NCBI RefSeq assembly: GCF_025263565.1
Contig: NZ_CP079865.1
Span: 248,001 to 312,000, forward strand
Reading direction: 5' to 3'
Origin: Mycobacterium sp. SMC-8
GTDB taxonomy: Bacteria > Actinomycetota > Actinomycetes > Mycobacteriales > Mycobacteriaceae
DNA: 64,000 bases
Below, in pieces: positions 57,207 through 64,000 of the stretch; position 1 is the stretch's first letter; each line of letters opens with the position of its first letter. A model generated the notes under the pieces. That model made no database searches, had not been told where the DNA came from, and saw only the letters and a program-made list of their open reading frames with translations. The position numbers and the translations under genes are program-made.

Positions 57207-57960
57207 ATGCGTCCACCACTTCCTGTTCGCGGCGGGCCGCCGCCATGGATCCTTCGAACAGCACCTGCCCGCGCGCCATCACCACGACCGAATCGGTCAG
57301 GCGTTCCACCGCGTCGAGCTCGTGGGCGACCATCAGGATGCTGATACCGCGGTCCCGCAGCGCCATCAGGAAATCGGAGATGCGCTCGATGATGCTCGCG
57401 TGCACACCGGCGAACGGCTCGTCGAGCAGCAGCATCTCGGGTTCGGTGGTGACCGCACGCAGCAGTTCCAGGATGCGGCGCTGACCTCCGGAGAGATCGC
57501 CCATGTAGTCGTTCTCCTTGGCCTCGAGGCCGAATTCGGCGAGCAGCGCCCGTGCTCTGGCCACCGCGTCGCGCTGGCCGGGCAGCCAGCGGCGCCGGGG
57601 ACGGGTGAAGACCTGCAGGAACCCGGTGCCGCCGACGGCGCGGTCGGCCAGCAGCAGGTTCTCCAGCACCGTCAGCCGGCCGAAGTCGGCGGGCATCTGG
57701 AAGGTCCGCATGATGCCCCGCCGAGACCGCTTGTACGGCGGCATCTTTGCGATGTCCTGACCGCGGTGGAGCACCCGTCCCGCCTGCACGGGTGCGGTAC
57801 CGGCCAGCGCGTGCAACAGCGTGGACTTGCCTGCGCCGTTGGGGCCGACCACGGCGGTGATCCTGGCCCGCGGCACGCTCAGCGCGACGTTCTCCAGTAC
57901 CCGGTTCGCGCCGTAGGCCACGGTGAGCCCGTCGATGGTCAGGATGCGATCGTCACTCAT
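57193..57960 (-). CDS. LivG-type ABC transporter ATP-binding protein
   Basis: A 255-residue ATPase of the Liv family. Walker A GPNGAGKST lies near residue 39, the helical insert FQMPADFGRLTVLENLLLA is typical of LivG, the signature is LSGGQRRILE and Walker B LLLDEPFAG. ATG at 57960 shares one base with the permease stop (TGATG). It pairs with the LivF-type subunit. Confidence 0.92.
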   Translation of the reverse strand: MSDDRILTIDGLTVAYGANRVLENVALSVPRARITAVVGPNGAGKSTLLHALAGTAPVQAGRVLHRGQDIAKMPPYKRSRRGIMRTFQMPADFGRLTVLENLLLADRAVGGTGFLQVFTRPRRRWLPGQRDAVARARALLAEFGLEAKENDYMGDLSGGQRRILELLRAVTTEPEMLLLDEPFAGVHASIIERISDFLMALRDRGISILMVAHELDAVERLTDSVVVMARGQVLFEGSMAAARREQEVVDAYVAG

Positions 57961-58976
57961 CACACCACCCCTTGTCTGGGTTCGGTCCTGGACCAGAACG
58001 GCATCGGGGCGCCGTCGACGCCGAAAGTGCGCTTGCGCTCGGGGAACACGCCCTGCGGCCGCCACCACAGGAACGCGATGATCACCAATCCGACCACCAC
58101 GTACTGCAACGCGTCCACCGTTCCCGGCGCACCGAACTGCGGCAGGTAGCGCGTCGCCTCGGTCAGCCCCACCGGCAACAGCAGCGCGCCGAGCAGCACG
58201 CCGAATCGGTTTCCGGCGCCGCCGACGATCACCGCGCCCATCAGGATCAACGTCTCCTGATACGACCAGTCCGCCGGCGCGTAGGTTCCGATGAACGCGG
58301 CCAGCAGCGCGCCACTGAGCGCTCCGAGGCCGTTGCCGACCGCGAAGGCCGCCAGCCGGACCGGGGTGACGTTGATGCCGAGCGCGTCGGCGGCCTCCGG
58401 GTTCTCCCGCACCGCGCGCAGCACGCGCCACAGCGGCGCCCGCGAGATCCGCAGCACCACCCACGCCGCCAGCACCGTCATCGCGATCGCGAATCCGGCG
58501 TATAGCCAGGAATATTCGTCCGACCGCAGCCCCAGCTCCGATTTGAGCGGAGCCGGGATCAGATACAGGCCGTGCCCGCCGCCGAGCAGTCCCGGCATCG
58601 CCACCACCAGCGCCGCGGCGATCAGCGCCACCGACAGCATCGCCACCGCCTGGTAGTCGGACCGCAGGCGCCGCAGCGCGACCAGCCCGATCGGTAGGGA
58701 GATCAGCATGCCGGCCAGCACCGCGCCGACGAACGGCAACGGGAAGGGCAGCGACGCACCCCAGAAGTACTCCTGGACCACGGTGCCGCCTCCGGCCTCC
58801 GGTGGGCCCAGCGACAGCAGCGCCACGGTGTAGCCACCCACCGCCACCGACACGATGTAGCTCAGATTGAGCAGGCCGGTGTCGGAGTACTGCAATTCCA
58901 GTCCCCAGCAGCCGATCACGGCCACCGCGGCATAGACCACGAGCGTGACGAGGTAAAAGGACAGATCTGTGCTCAT
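57960..58976 (-). CDS. LivM-type ABC transporter permease
   Basis: A 338-residue membrane permease with about nine hydrophobic spans and the LivM coupling region RAVRENPEAADALGINVTPVRLAAFAVG, the EAA-like contact site for the ATPases. ATG at 58976 gives a short N-terminal tail before the first span. It lies 52 bases after the LivH-type gene, the widest gap in the transporter set, and overlaps livG by one base. Confidence 0.92.
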   Translation of the reverse strand: MSTDLSFYLVTLVVYAAVAVIGCWGLELQYSDTGLLNLSYIVSVAVGGYTVALLSLGPPEAGGGTVVQEYFWGASLPFPLPFVGAVLAGMLISLPIGLVALRRLRSDYQAVAMLSVALIAAALVVAMPGLLGGGHGLYLIPAPLKSELGLRSDEYSWLYAGFAIAMTVLAAWVVLRISRAPLWRVLRAVRENPEAADALGINVTPVRLAAFAVGNGLGALSGALLAAFIGTYAPADWSYQETLILMGAVIVGGAGNRFGVLLGALLLPVGLTEATRYLPQFGAPGTVDALQYVVVGLVIIAFLWWRPQGVFPERKRTFGVDGAPMPFWSRTEPRQGVV

Positions 58977-59028
58977 GCGCGATCCGTTCCCGTGCTCTTG
59001 CCTCGCACGTCCACTCCTTGCTGGGACG

Positions 59029-59916
59029 TCATACCTGCAAAGCCCTTCCCGCCGAGAACTCCGCACGGATGCCCTGCGGTCGTGCCATCAGCACGCCGAT
59101 CAGGACCACCAGCGCGATGGCGATCTTGAAGCTCGGATCCAGCCACACCGCGGTGAGTTCCGTTGCCAGGCCGAGGACGAGCGCACCGAACATGGCGCCG
59201 TAGGCGTCACCGATTCCGCCCAGCACCGCGGCGGCGATCACCAACACGATGAACGTGCGTCCCGAGGTGGCCGAGAACGACGAGCTGATGACGAACAACG
59301 CCACCCCGGCCAGACCGCACAACGCGCCGGAGATCGCCCAGGCGGTGGCCACCACACGCTGGGTGGGGATGCCGCACGACTGCGCCAGTCCCCCGTCGAC
59401 CGACGCGGCGCGCATGGCCAGGCCCAGCCGGGACCGCTTGAGCAGCAGATGCATGGTGACCATGGCGATCAGCGCGAGGGCGATCACGATCAACTGGAGG
59501 TCGGTGACCGCGGCGCTGGCGATGGTGAACACCACCGTCGGGGTGACCTCGTACCGGAACGACATCGGACCCACCATGGCCAGCAGGGTGTTGGCCAGCA
59601 CCAGGCTGACCGCCAGGCTGATCACCAGCATCTGGAACACCGACACACCACGCCGCGCGAACGGTTGGTACACAAAGCGATTCAGCAGCAACGAGATCAC
59701 CACGCCCGCTGCGACACCGATCAACGCCGCGGCAGCCATCGGGAGTCCGGCCCGGCCGGCCCCCAGCGCGGCGAACCCCGAGACCACCATCGTCTCGCTG
59801 AACGCGAGGTTGAAGACGTTCGAGACGCTGTACTGCAAGGTGAAACCGACCGCGGCCAGGGCGAGCACCGCGGCGATCACCATCCCGAACACCGTCGCAG
59901 AGACAAGCAGATTCAC
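59029..59916 (-). CDS. LivH-type ABC transporter permease
   Basis: A 295-residue permease with about eight spans and the LivH coupling region LAMRAASVDGGLAQSCGIPTQRVVATAW. Together with the LivM-type protein it forms the membrane channel of the importer. GTG at 59916 starts 4 bases after the binding-protein stop, so translation is coupled. The family moves branched-chain amino acids but also urea, amides and aromatic acids. Confidence 0.92.
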   Translation of the reverse strand: MNLLVSATVFGMVIAAVLALAAVGFTLQYSVSNVFNLAFSETMVVSGFAALGAGRAGLPMAAAALIGVAAGVVISLLLNRFVYQPFARRGVSVFQMLVISLAVSLVLANTLLAMVGPMSFRYEVTPTVVFTIASAAVTDLQLIVIALALIAMVTMHLLLKRSRLGLAMRAASVDGGLAQSCGIPTQRVVATAWAISGALCGLAGVALFVISSSFSATSGRTFIVLVIAAAVLGGIGDAYGAMFGALVLGLATELTAVWLDPSFKIAIALVVLIGVLMARPQGIRAEFSAGRALQV

Positions 59917-59920
59917 GAGA

Positions 59921-61225
59921 TCAGCGCTGTCCGCTCGCGAGGGCTTCGAGCTCTTCGGCGGGAAGCTGGCTCACCAGCCGCAGTTGCCTGGTGGCCGGAT
60001 CCCAGTCGTAGAACGCGAAGGCACCGATCACGTTGTGGAACTCGTTGAGCCGGTATTCACCGTTGGCGCCGACGTACTGGATGTTTTCCCCTTTGCCGAG
60101 CGCCTCGACGCCGTCGGCGTAGTTGGTCACCACCGTCTTGCCGTTACCGGCGGCGAGGATCTCGGGGATGGCCGAGTTGTAGTCCTCGGGCTCCACCGAG
60201 TCGGTCTTGGTGGCGGCCAGACCCGAGAGCACCACACCGTCGTAGGCCGCACGGGCGTACGCGCTGTCCTTGAACGACGGGATGTCGATACCGTCCGTGC
60301 CCTCCAGCGACTGCAGGGTCTCGACGAAGGTCTCGGTGCCCGCACCCCCTTCCTGGGCATACCGGACGACCACCTGCAGCGATCTCGCCAGCGCCTCGTC
60401 CCCGCCGTAGGCGCCCAACGCCGCTTCCTGCCAGTCGCCGGTGGTGGCAAGGGTGTTCGTGACGATCGGGATGTCGCCGCCGCCGGCCTGGTTGAGTTCG
60501 GTCAGGAAGGTGCCCGCGGTGACCGCGTCCGCCTCGAACACGATGGCAGCCGGCCGGTTCTGCAGGATCCGCGCCACCTCGGTGCGGTAGGAGGGCTGCT
60601 CGGGCTGGATCGTCATGGCCTCGGTGACACCGACGCCCAGTCCCCCCAGCGCCTCTTCCAGCGGCGGGATGTTCGCCTGCGCCGAGGCGCCGCTGACGAA
60701 CACCAACGCGACCTTGTCGAAGTTCTGCCGCTGCGAGTGCAACGCCATCGCCTGGGCGCCCACCGAATCCGAGGTGATCAGGCGGTAGTAGTAGTCGAGC
60801 TCGGTCCGGTCGAAGCGGCCGTCGCCGGCCGGGGAGAACATCACCTGGCCGGCCTCCTCCAGCACCGGGGCGGCCGCGGCGGCCTCGGCGGTGCTGGGGC
60901 CGAGCACGGTGAACAGGTTGGAGGTGGTGCTCAACATCTGGCGCGCGGCGGGCACCGAATCGCTGGCCGTGCCCTTGGTGTCGAACGCTTCGCACTCGAT
61001 GTCACGGCCGAGCACCCCGCCGGCCTCGTTGATCTCGGCAGCCGCAGGCAGGCATCCGTTGACCACCTCGGCACCCTCCACCGCGGTGGGACCGCTGAAC
61101 GCCATCAGCATGCCGACCACAAGTGGGTCACCAGTTCCGGCCTCACCACCGCCCGAACATGCGGGCACTGCGAGCAGGGCGGCCGCGGCCGCTGCGCTGG
61201 ACCAGACCTTCGTCGATTTCTTCAT
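59921..61225 (-). CDS. Liv-type substrate-binding lipoprotein
   Basis: A 434-residue periplasmic-binding protein type I (Leu/Ile/Val-binding family). The signal peptide ends in the lipobox LAVPAC (C23), and the chain has two lobes with VGMLMAFSGPTAVEGAEVVNG at the start, typical of this family. It captures the ligand outside the membrane and hands it to the permeases. ATG at 61225 is preceded by GGGAG. It is the first gene of the ten-gene operon, and tandem GCAACCAWTC motifs lie in its leader. The ligand is unknown; aromatic acids and amides are known ligands of relatives. Confidence 0.92.
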   Translation of the reverse strand: MKKSTKVWSSAAAAAALLAVPACSGGGEAGTGDPLVVGMLMAFSGPTAVEGAEVVNGCLPAAAEINEAGGVLGRDIECEAFDTKGTASDSVPAARQMLSTTSNLFTVLGPSTAEAAAAAPVLEEAGQVMFSPAGDGRFDRTELDYYYRLITSDSVGAQAMALHSQRQNFDKVALVFVSGASAQANIPPLEEALGGLGVGVTEAMTIQPEQPSYRTEVARILQNRPAAIVFEADAVTAGTFLTELNQAGGGDIPIVTNTLATTGDWQEAALGAYGGDEALARSLQVVVRYAQEGGAGTETFVETLQSLEGTDGIDIPSFKDSAYARAAYDGVVLSGLAATKTDSVEPEDYNSAIPEILAAGNGKTVVTNYADGVEALGKGENIQYVGANGEYRLNEFHNVIGAFAFYDWDPATRQLRLVSQLPAEELEALASGQR

Positions 61226-61244
61226 GTCACTCCCACGTGAGTCG

Positions 61245-61282
61245 GCAACCAATCTGCAACCATTCCTCGCCCAATGAGGCTA
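61245..61282 (-). promoter_or_regulatory. promoter and repeated operator motif of the catabolic operon
   Basis: On the minus strand TAGCCT (61282-61277) is a good -10 box. Between it and the ATG at 61225 lie two copies, 11 bases apart, of GCAACC on the plus strand (61245 and 61256), within GCAACCAATC and GCAACCATTC. ACCAAT/ATTGGT is shared with the GntR upstream region, suggesting a repressor site downstream of the start point. Confidence 0.5.
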
Positions 61283-61363
61283 GAAGAGTTGCGCTGTGCC
61301 GGGAACACAATCACGCAAATTGCTCGACCGCCAGCGCGGGGTTTCGTTGACTTAGTAACCGGA

Positions 61364-62077
61364 TCAGGACATCGACTGCGCGATCCTCGACGCCCGCTCC
61401 CACGCTGCGATCACGCAGGCGCGCGCCAGCGCCTCCTGGCGCCAACCCGCGCTGGTCCGGGCTCGCAACCCCAGCCACCACGCCCCGTGGGCCGCGGTTG
61501 AGCGTCCCGTCTCGATCCGGACGTCAGCGCCGAGCTGCTGCTGCAGACTCGCGCCCACCCCGACGGGCAGATCGACGGTCACGTGGGACACGCCGGCGCT
61601 GCGCAACAACCTCACTGCGGTGTCCAGACTGTCGTCCCGCGCGTCGCAGCCTCGCAACGCGCCAGTGTCAGGACACGTGATCCACCACAGGCCCGGTACC
61701 CCCACGGCCTGGAATCTATGCAGGTAGACAGTCGAAATCGGCTCCACTTCGGGAGCCGCTGGCGCCATCCGGGACAGCAGCGCCGCGAGCGGATCGGCAC
61801 CCAAGCGCGACCGGGCCCTGGTGATCGCGCCGCGGGTCGGGCGCTGCCGCGAGAGGCCGCGTCCGGTGGCCGCCGGCAGCGTCGTCCACACCAGGTCGGT
61901 GACGTCGTCGTAGGTCGCGCGCGGACTCATCGCCGAGCCGAGCACGTGGTAGGTCGTCACCCAGGGCGGCAGGGTCCGCACCCGCTCGGCCGCCACGCCT
62001 GCGGCCAGCACCGCGTCGTCGACCATCGTGGGAGGCACCGCGCCGACCAGCGCGCACAGCGCCAAGCGGTCGGACAT
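61364..62077 (-). CDS. short protein with IS4-type transposase N-terminal domain
   Basis: A 237-residue protein. Residues about 1-105 (LCALVGAVPPTMVDDAVLAAG, LPPWVTTYHVLGSAMSP, RPTRGAITRARSRLG) match the IS4 transposase N-terminal domain. The remainder (VEPISTVYLHRFQAVGVPGLWWI onward) corresponds to the start of a transposase core but stops long before a full DDE domain; usual length is over 400 residues. No inverted repeats or target duplications were seen. Either a domesticated DNA-binding protein or a relic; its clean reading frame, proper ribosome binding site (GAGGTG) and divergence from the GntR genes favour domestication. Confidence 0.65.
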   Translation of the reverse strand: MSDRLALCALVGAVPPTMVDDAVLAAGVAAERVRTLPPWVTTYHVLGSAMSPRATYDDVTDLVWTTLPAATGRGLSRQRPTRGAITRARSRLGADPLAALLSRMAPAAPEVEPISTVYLHRFQAVGVPGLWWITCPDTGALRGCDARDDSLDTAVRLLRSAGVSHVTVDLPVGVGASLQQQLGADVRIETGRSTAAHGAWWLGLRARTSAGWRQEALARACVIAAWERASRIAQSMS

Positions 62078-62138
62078 GGTGAACACCTCGGCACCCGCCT
62101 TAAGTCAATTCCGGAATGGGTCTGTGCGTTCAGAGTTT

Positions 62139-62231
62139 ACGCATGCGTTACTCGAACCAATTCTCATACATTGGTCGAGTTATGTTGGCTTACTCACTAG
62201 TGCCGCCCAATACGGTCGCATTGGTTACAGT
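62139..62231. promoter_or_regulatory. regulatory region between the IS4-like gene and the GntR pair
   Basis: It holds a palindrome ACGCATGCGT (62139-62148), an imperfect inverted repeat CTCGAACCAAT/ATTGGTCGAG (62151-62161, 62170-62179), and a further ATTGGTTAC (62220-62228) overlapping a plus-strand -10 TACAGT (62226-62231). The arrangement fits self-repression by a GntR dimer. Confidence 0.55.
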
Positions 62232-62261
62232 GAACGCACTCGGCACACGAAAGGGGGACTG

Positions 62262-62948
62262 ATGAGCGGCGGAGCCATGCCGGTGGTCGATCGTGACATC
62301 CGACGGCTCATCGACGAGTGGGTCGCTGCCGCACATCTCCCCCGCAACGGCCGGTTGCCGGCCGAGCGCCACCTCGCGGACCAACTCGGTTGCACCCGAG
62401 CTCAGGTGCGCCGCGTGATGGCCCAGCTCGAACGGGAGGGCCGGGTGGTACGCGAGGTCGGCCGCGGAACGTTCCTCGTCGCCGACGGCGACGAGGCTGC
62501 GCCGTCCGGCACTTCGGGTGCCGGCGGGTCGTTTGCGCCGGCGGCGATCATGACTGCGTCATTGCTGTTCGAGCCCGAGGTGGTGTCGGTGGCGGCGTTG
62601 GCCGCCACCGAGGAAGATTTCGCCGAACTGCGTCGCTGCCTTGCCCGGGGAGAAGCGGCCACCGACTACGAATCCTTCGAACAGTGGGACATCACCCTGC
62701 ACCACGCGTTCGCGGTGGCCACTCATAATCCGCAGATCGTGGCGATGGTCGACGTGCTGAACTCGACACGCAACAACCCGGTATGGGGCCGGCTCAAGCG
62801 TGACGGCTACACCCCCGAGAACCGAGCCACCATCGAACGCGAACATCAGGAGATCGTCGAGGCGCTGATACAGCGGGACCGGCGCCGGGCGGCCACCGCG
62901 ATGACCGATCACCTTCGCTTCGTGCGGTCGGTGGTGACCGGGCAATGA
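62262..62948 (+). CDS. GntR/FadR-family (FCD) regulator 1
   Basis: A 228-residue regulator with an N-terminal winged helix (about 10-75; LPAERHLADQLGCTRAQVRRVMAQLEREG) and an all-helical FCD ligand-binding domain (about 90-225). The FCD metal-site residues are present in outline: EQWDITLHHAFAVATHN and EREHQEIVEALIQRD histidines. Such proteins usually repress catabolic operons and release DNA on binding an organic acid. AAAGGGGG precedes the ATG at 62262. Its stop overlaps the second regulator as ATGA. Confidence 0.9.
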   Translation: MSGGAMPVVDRDIRRLIDEWVAAAHLPRNGRLPAERHLADQLGCTRAQVRRVMAQLEREGRVVREVGRGTFLVADGDEAAPSGTSGAGGSFAPAAIMTASLLFEPEVVSVAALAATEEDFAELRRCLARGEAATDYESFEQWDITLHHAFAVATHNPQIVAMVDVLNSTRNNPVWGRLKRDGYTPENRATIEREHQEIVEALIQRDRRRAATAMTDHLRFVRSVVTGQ

Positions 62949-63625
62949 CCGCCCCCGGACCGGAAGCCACCTCGGTCGCGCAATACCTGGACGGTCAGAT
63001 CCTGGCCGGTGCGCTCAAGCCCGGCGGCCGCGTGCCGACCGAGCGTGCGCTGGCGGGCCTGCTCGGGTGCAGTCGCCACGACGTGCGCCGGCAACTCGAC
63101 GTGCTGGAGACCCGAGGGCGGGTCACCCGCGAAGTCGGACGCGGCACCTTCCTGACCCGCGACGGCGCCGGCTCCCCCGCAGCTGTGGCGACGCCGGTGA
63201 GGATCAGCCCACTGGATTTGATCGACGCCCGCGCCGCGTGGGAACCCAACCTGATGACGCTGGTGGCGGTGGCCGCCACCGCCGAGGACTTCGCCGAGAT
63301 CCGAAGGTGCCTGGAACAAGGCGAGGCCGCACGCACACCCGATGAATTCGCGGAGTGGGACATCGCTTTTCACCGCGCGCTGGCCTTGGCCACGCACAAC
63401 TCCGTGGTGGCCGCACTCAACGACATGGTCGAGTCCGGCAGGCGACGATTGGCCGGCAGCGCGCTGGACACCCGCCCGTACACCCCGCAGAACTACGCCG
63501 TGTGCCAGCGTGAGCACCGCGAGATCGCCGAGGCGATCTTCGACCGTGACGCCACCAGAAGCCGCGAGGCGATGCGTCATCACCTGCAGACCGTCCGCGG
63601 GCAACTGCTCGCAGGACTGCCCTGA
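62945..63625 (+). CDS. GntR/FadR-family (FCD) regulator 2
   Basis: A 226-residue regulator with the same domain plan as its neighbour: winged helix (about 10-70; RVPTERALAGLLGCSRHDVRRQLDVLETRG) and FCD domain (about 85-222; EWDIAFHRALALATHN, CQREHREIAEAIFDRD). The two proteins are clear paralogues that align over their full length, and their genes overlap by four bases. They may form a heterodimer or sense two ligands. It converges with a partial gene, 29 bases away. Confidence 0.9.
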   Translation: MTAPGPEATSVAQYLDGQILAGALKPGGRVPTERALAGLLGCSRHDVRRQLDVLETRGRVTREVGRGTFLTRDGAGSPAAVATPVRISPLDLIDARAAWEPNLMTLVAVAATAEDFAEIRRCLEQGEAARTPDEFAEWDIAFHRALALATHNSVVAALNDMVESGRRRLAGSALDTRPYTPQNYAVCQREHREIAEAIFDRDATRSREAMRHHLQTVRGQLLAGLP

Positions 63626-63654
63626 TCCGCCAGAACGCTTGTCGGAGAGGGTGA

Positions 63655-64000
63655 TCAGCGGCTGCCGGGAGGCAGCATCTGGAACCCGCCGAGGATCCGG
63701 TCGGCGTCCCGCCGGTAATCCGGGTCCTGCTCGTCGGCGCTCTGCACCGTGATCGCCACACCGTATGTCCGGCCTTCACTGACCATCACGGCGCTGAGCA
63801 GGTCGGCCCGGCGTGGCTTCAGACCGGGCAGCAGAGGCGACAGGTAGTGCCCGCGCACGGCGGGCAACCCGCACAACGTGGTGTCCGTCAGCGTCAGATC
63901 GGTGACGCCCAGCTGGGACACCTGGCGGCGTTGATCGGCGAAGAACTCCTCCGGGGCGATCTCACCGCGGTGCGACTCCAGGGTCACCACCGCGGTCGGC
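63655..64000 (-). CDS. probable exported LpqN-like protein, 5' end outside the window
   Basis: The frame ends at TGA 63655 and is open to the window edge, so at least 115 C-terminal residues are seen. They include SHRGEIAPEEFFADQRRQV, DTTLCGLPAVRGHYLS, a beta-strand-rich AVMVSEGRTYGVAITVQS and a final ADRILGGFQMLPPGSR. The strand-loop pattern with a T-x-L-x-G-x-P-A step resembles LpqN/PsbP-like domains. No start or signal peptide can be judged. The function is unknown. Confidence 0.6.
   Translation of the reverse strand, partial: PTAVVTLESHRGEIAPEEFFADQRRQVSQLGVTDLTLTDTTLCGLPAVRGHYLSPLLPGLKPRRADLLSAVMVSEGRTYGVAITVQSADEQDPDYRRDADRILGGFQMLPPGSR

Noticed and set aside
61364..62077. Complete insertion sequence
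   Set aside because: No terminal inverted repeats, no target duplication and no full DDE domain were found.

Overview
This window is chromosomal DNA from a high-GC actinobacterium, almost certainly a rapidly growing Mycobacterium (Mycolicibacterium). The signs are an MspA-type porin pair, RpfB, MprAB-PepD, Ruc, Glp-GlpR, DUF5642 and LpqN-type lipoproteins, leaderless promoters with TANNNT -10 boxes, and a gene order that largely parallels the M. tuberculosis Rv1011-Rv0958 region as I remember it. No prophage, complete insertion sequence or CRISPR array was seen. One tRNA gene (Ala, CGC) is present.

Layout. 1-10 kb: ispE (cut by the window edge), rsmA, rpfB and tatD on the minus strand; then metG, gdhA, an ECF41-type sigma factor with its oxidoreductase partner, and pabB on the plus strand. 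10-15 kb: rsmI, a protein O-mannosyltransferase, arcA, soxR with a perfect dyad operator, and an AlkB-like dioxygenase behind a LexA-like box. 15-25 kb: secreted and lipoprotein genes, a PE-PPE-domain hydrolase with a likely frameshift, an LpqN/LpqT lipoprotein, a shikimate dehydrogenase-like gene coupled to a cNMP-binding acetyltransferase, a GGDEF protein, a cupin/decarboxylase/dehydrogenase operon, an OhrR-like regulator and tRNA-Ala. 25-39 kb: galU, glp (moeA paralogue), rimJ and glpR; a CIRCE-controlled ruc operon; mscL; two almost identical porin genes; moaB2, pepD, mprB, mprA and rpmF.

39-48 kb is a compact operon (AtuA-like protein, FadE13, AccD2, AccA2, FadE12, EchA7). It looks like a Liu/Atu-type pathway that carboxylates and oxidises a branched or isoprenoid acyl-CoA. 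48-52 kb holds a DUF1707 protein with overlapping upstream mini-ORFs and a MoxR-like ATPase/VWA pair.

51.8-63.6 kb is the most accessory-looking part. A ten-gene minus-strand run joins a complete Liv-type ABC importer to a fumarylacetoacetate hydrolase-family enzyme, a LigB-type ring-cleavage dioxygenase, a RidA deaminase, an alpha/beta hydrolase and an amidohydrolase. It is flanked by a shortened IS4-type transposase-like protein and two paralogous, translationally coupled GntR/FCD regulators. I read it as an uncharacterised import-and-degradation pathway for an aromatic or N-heteroaromatic compound; the substrate cannot be told from sequence alone.

Regulatory sites that can be read directly include a SoxR-type box, an SOS-like box, a CIRCE element, an ECF41-like promoter, several bidirectional hairpin terminators, and shared ACCAAT/ATTGGT sites in the catabolic region.
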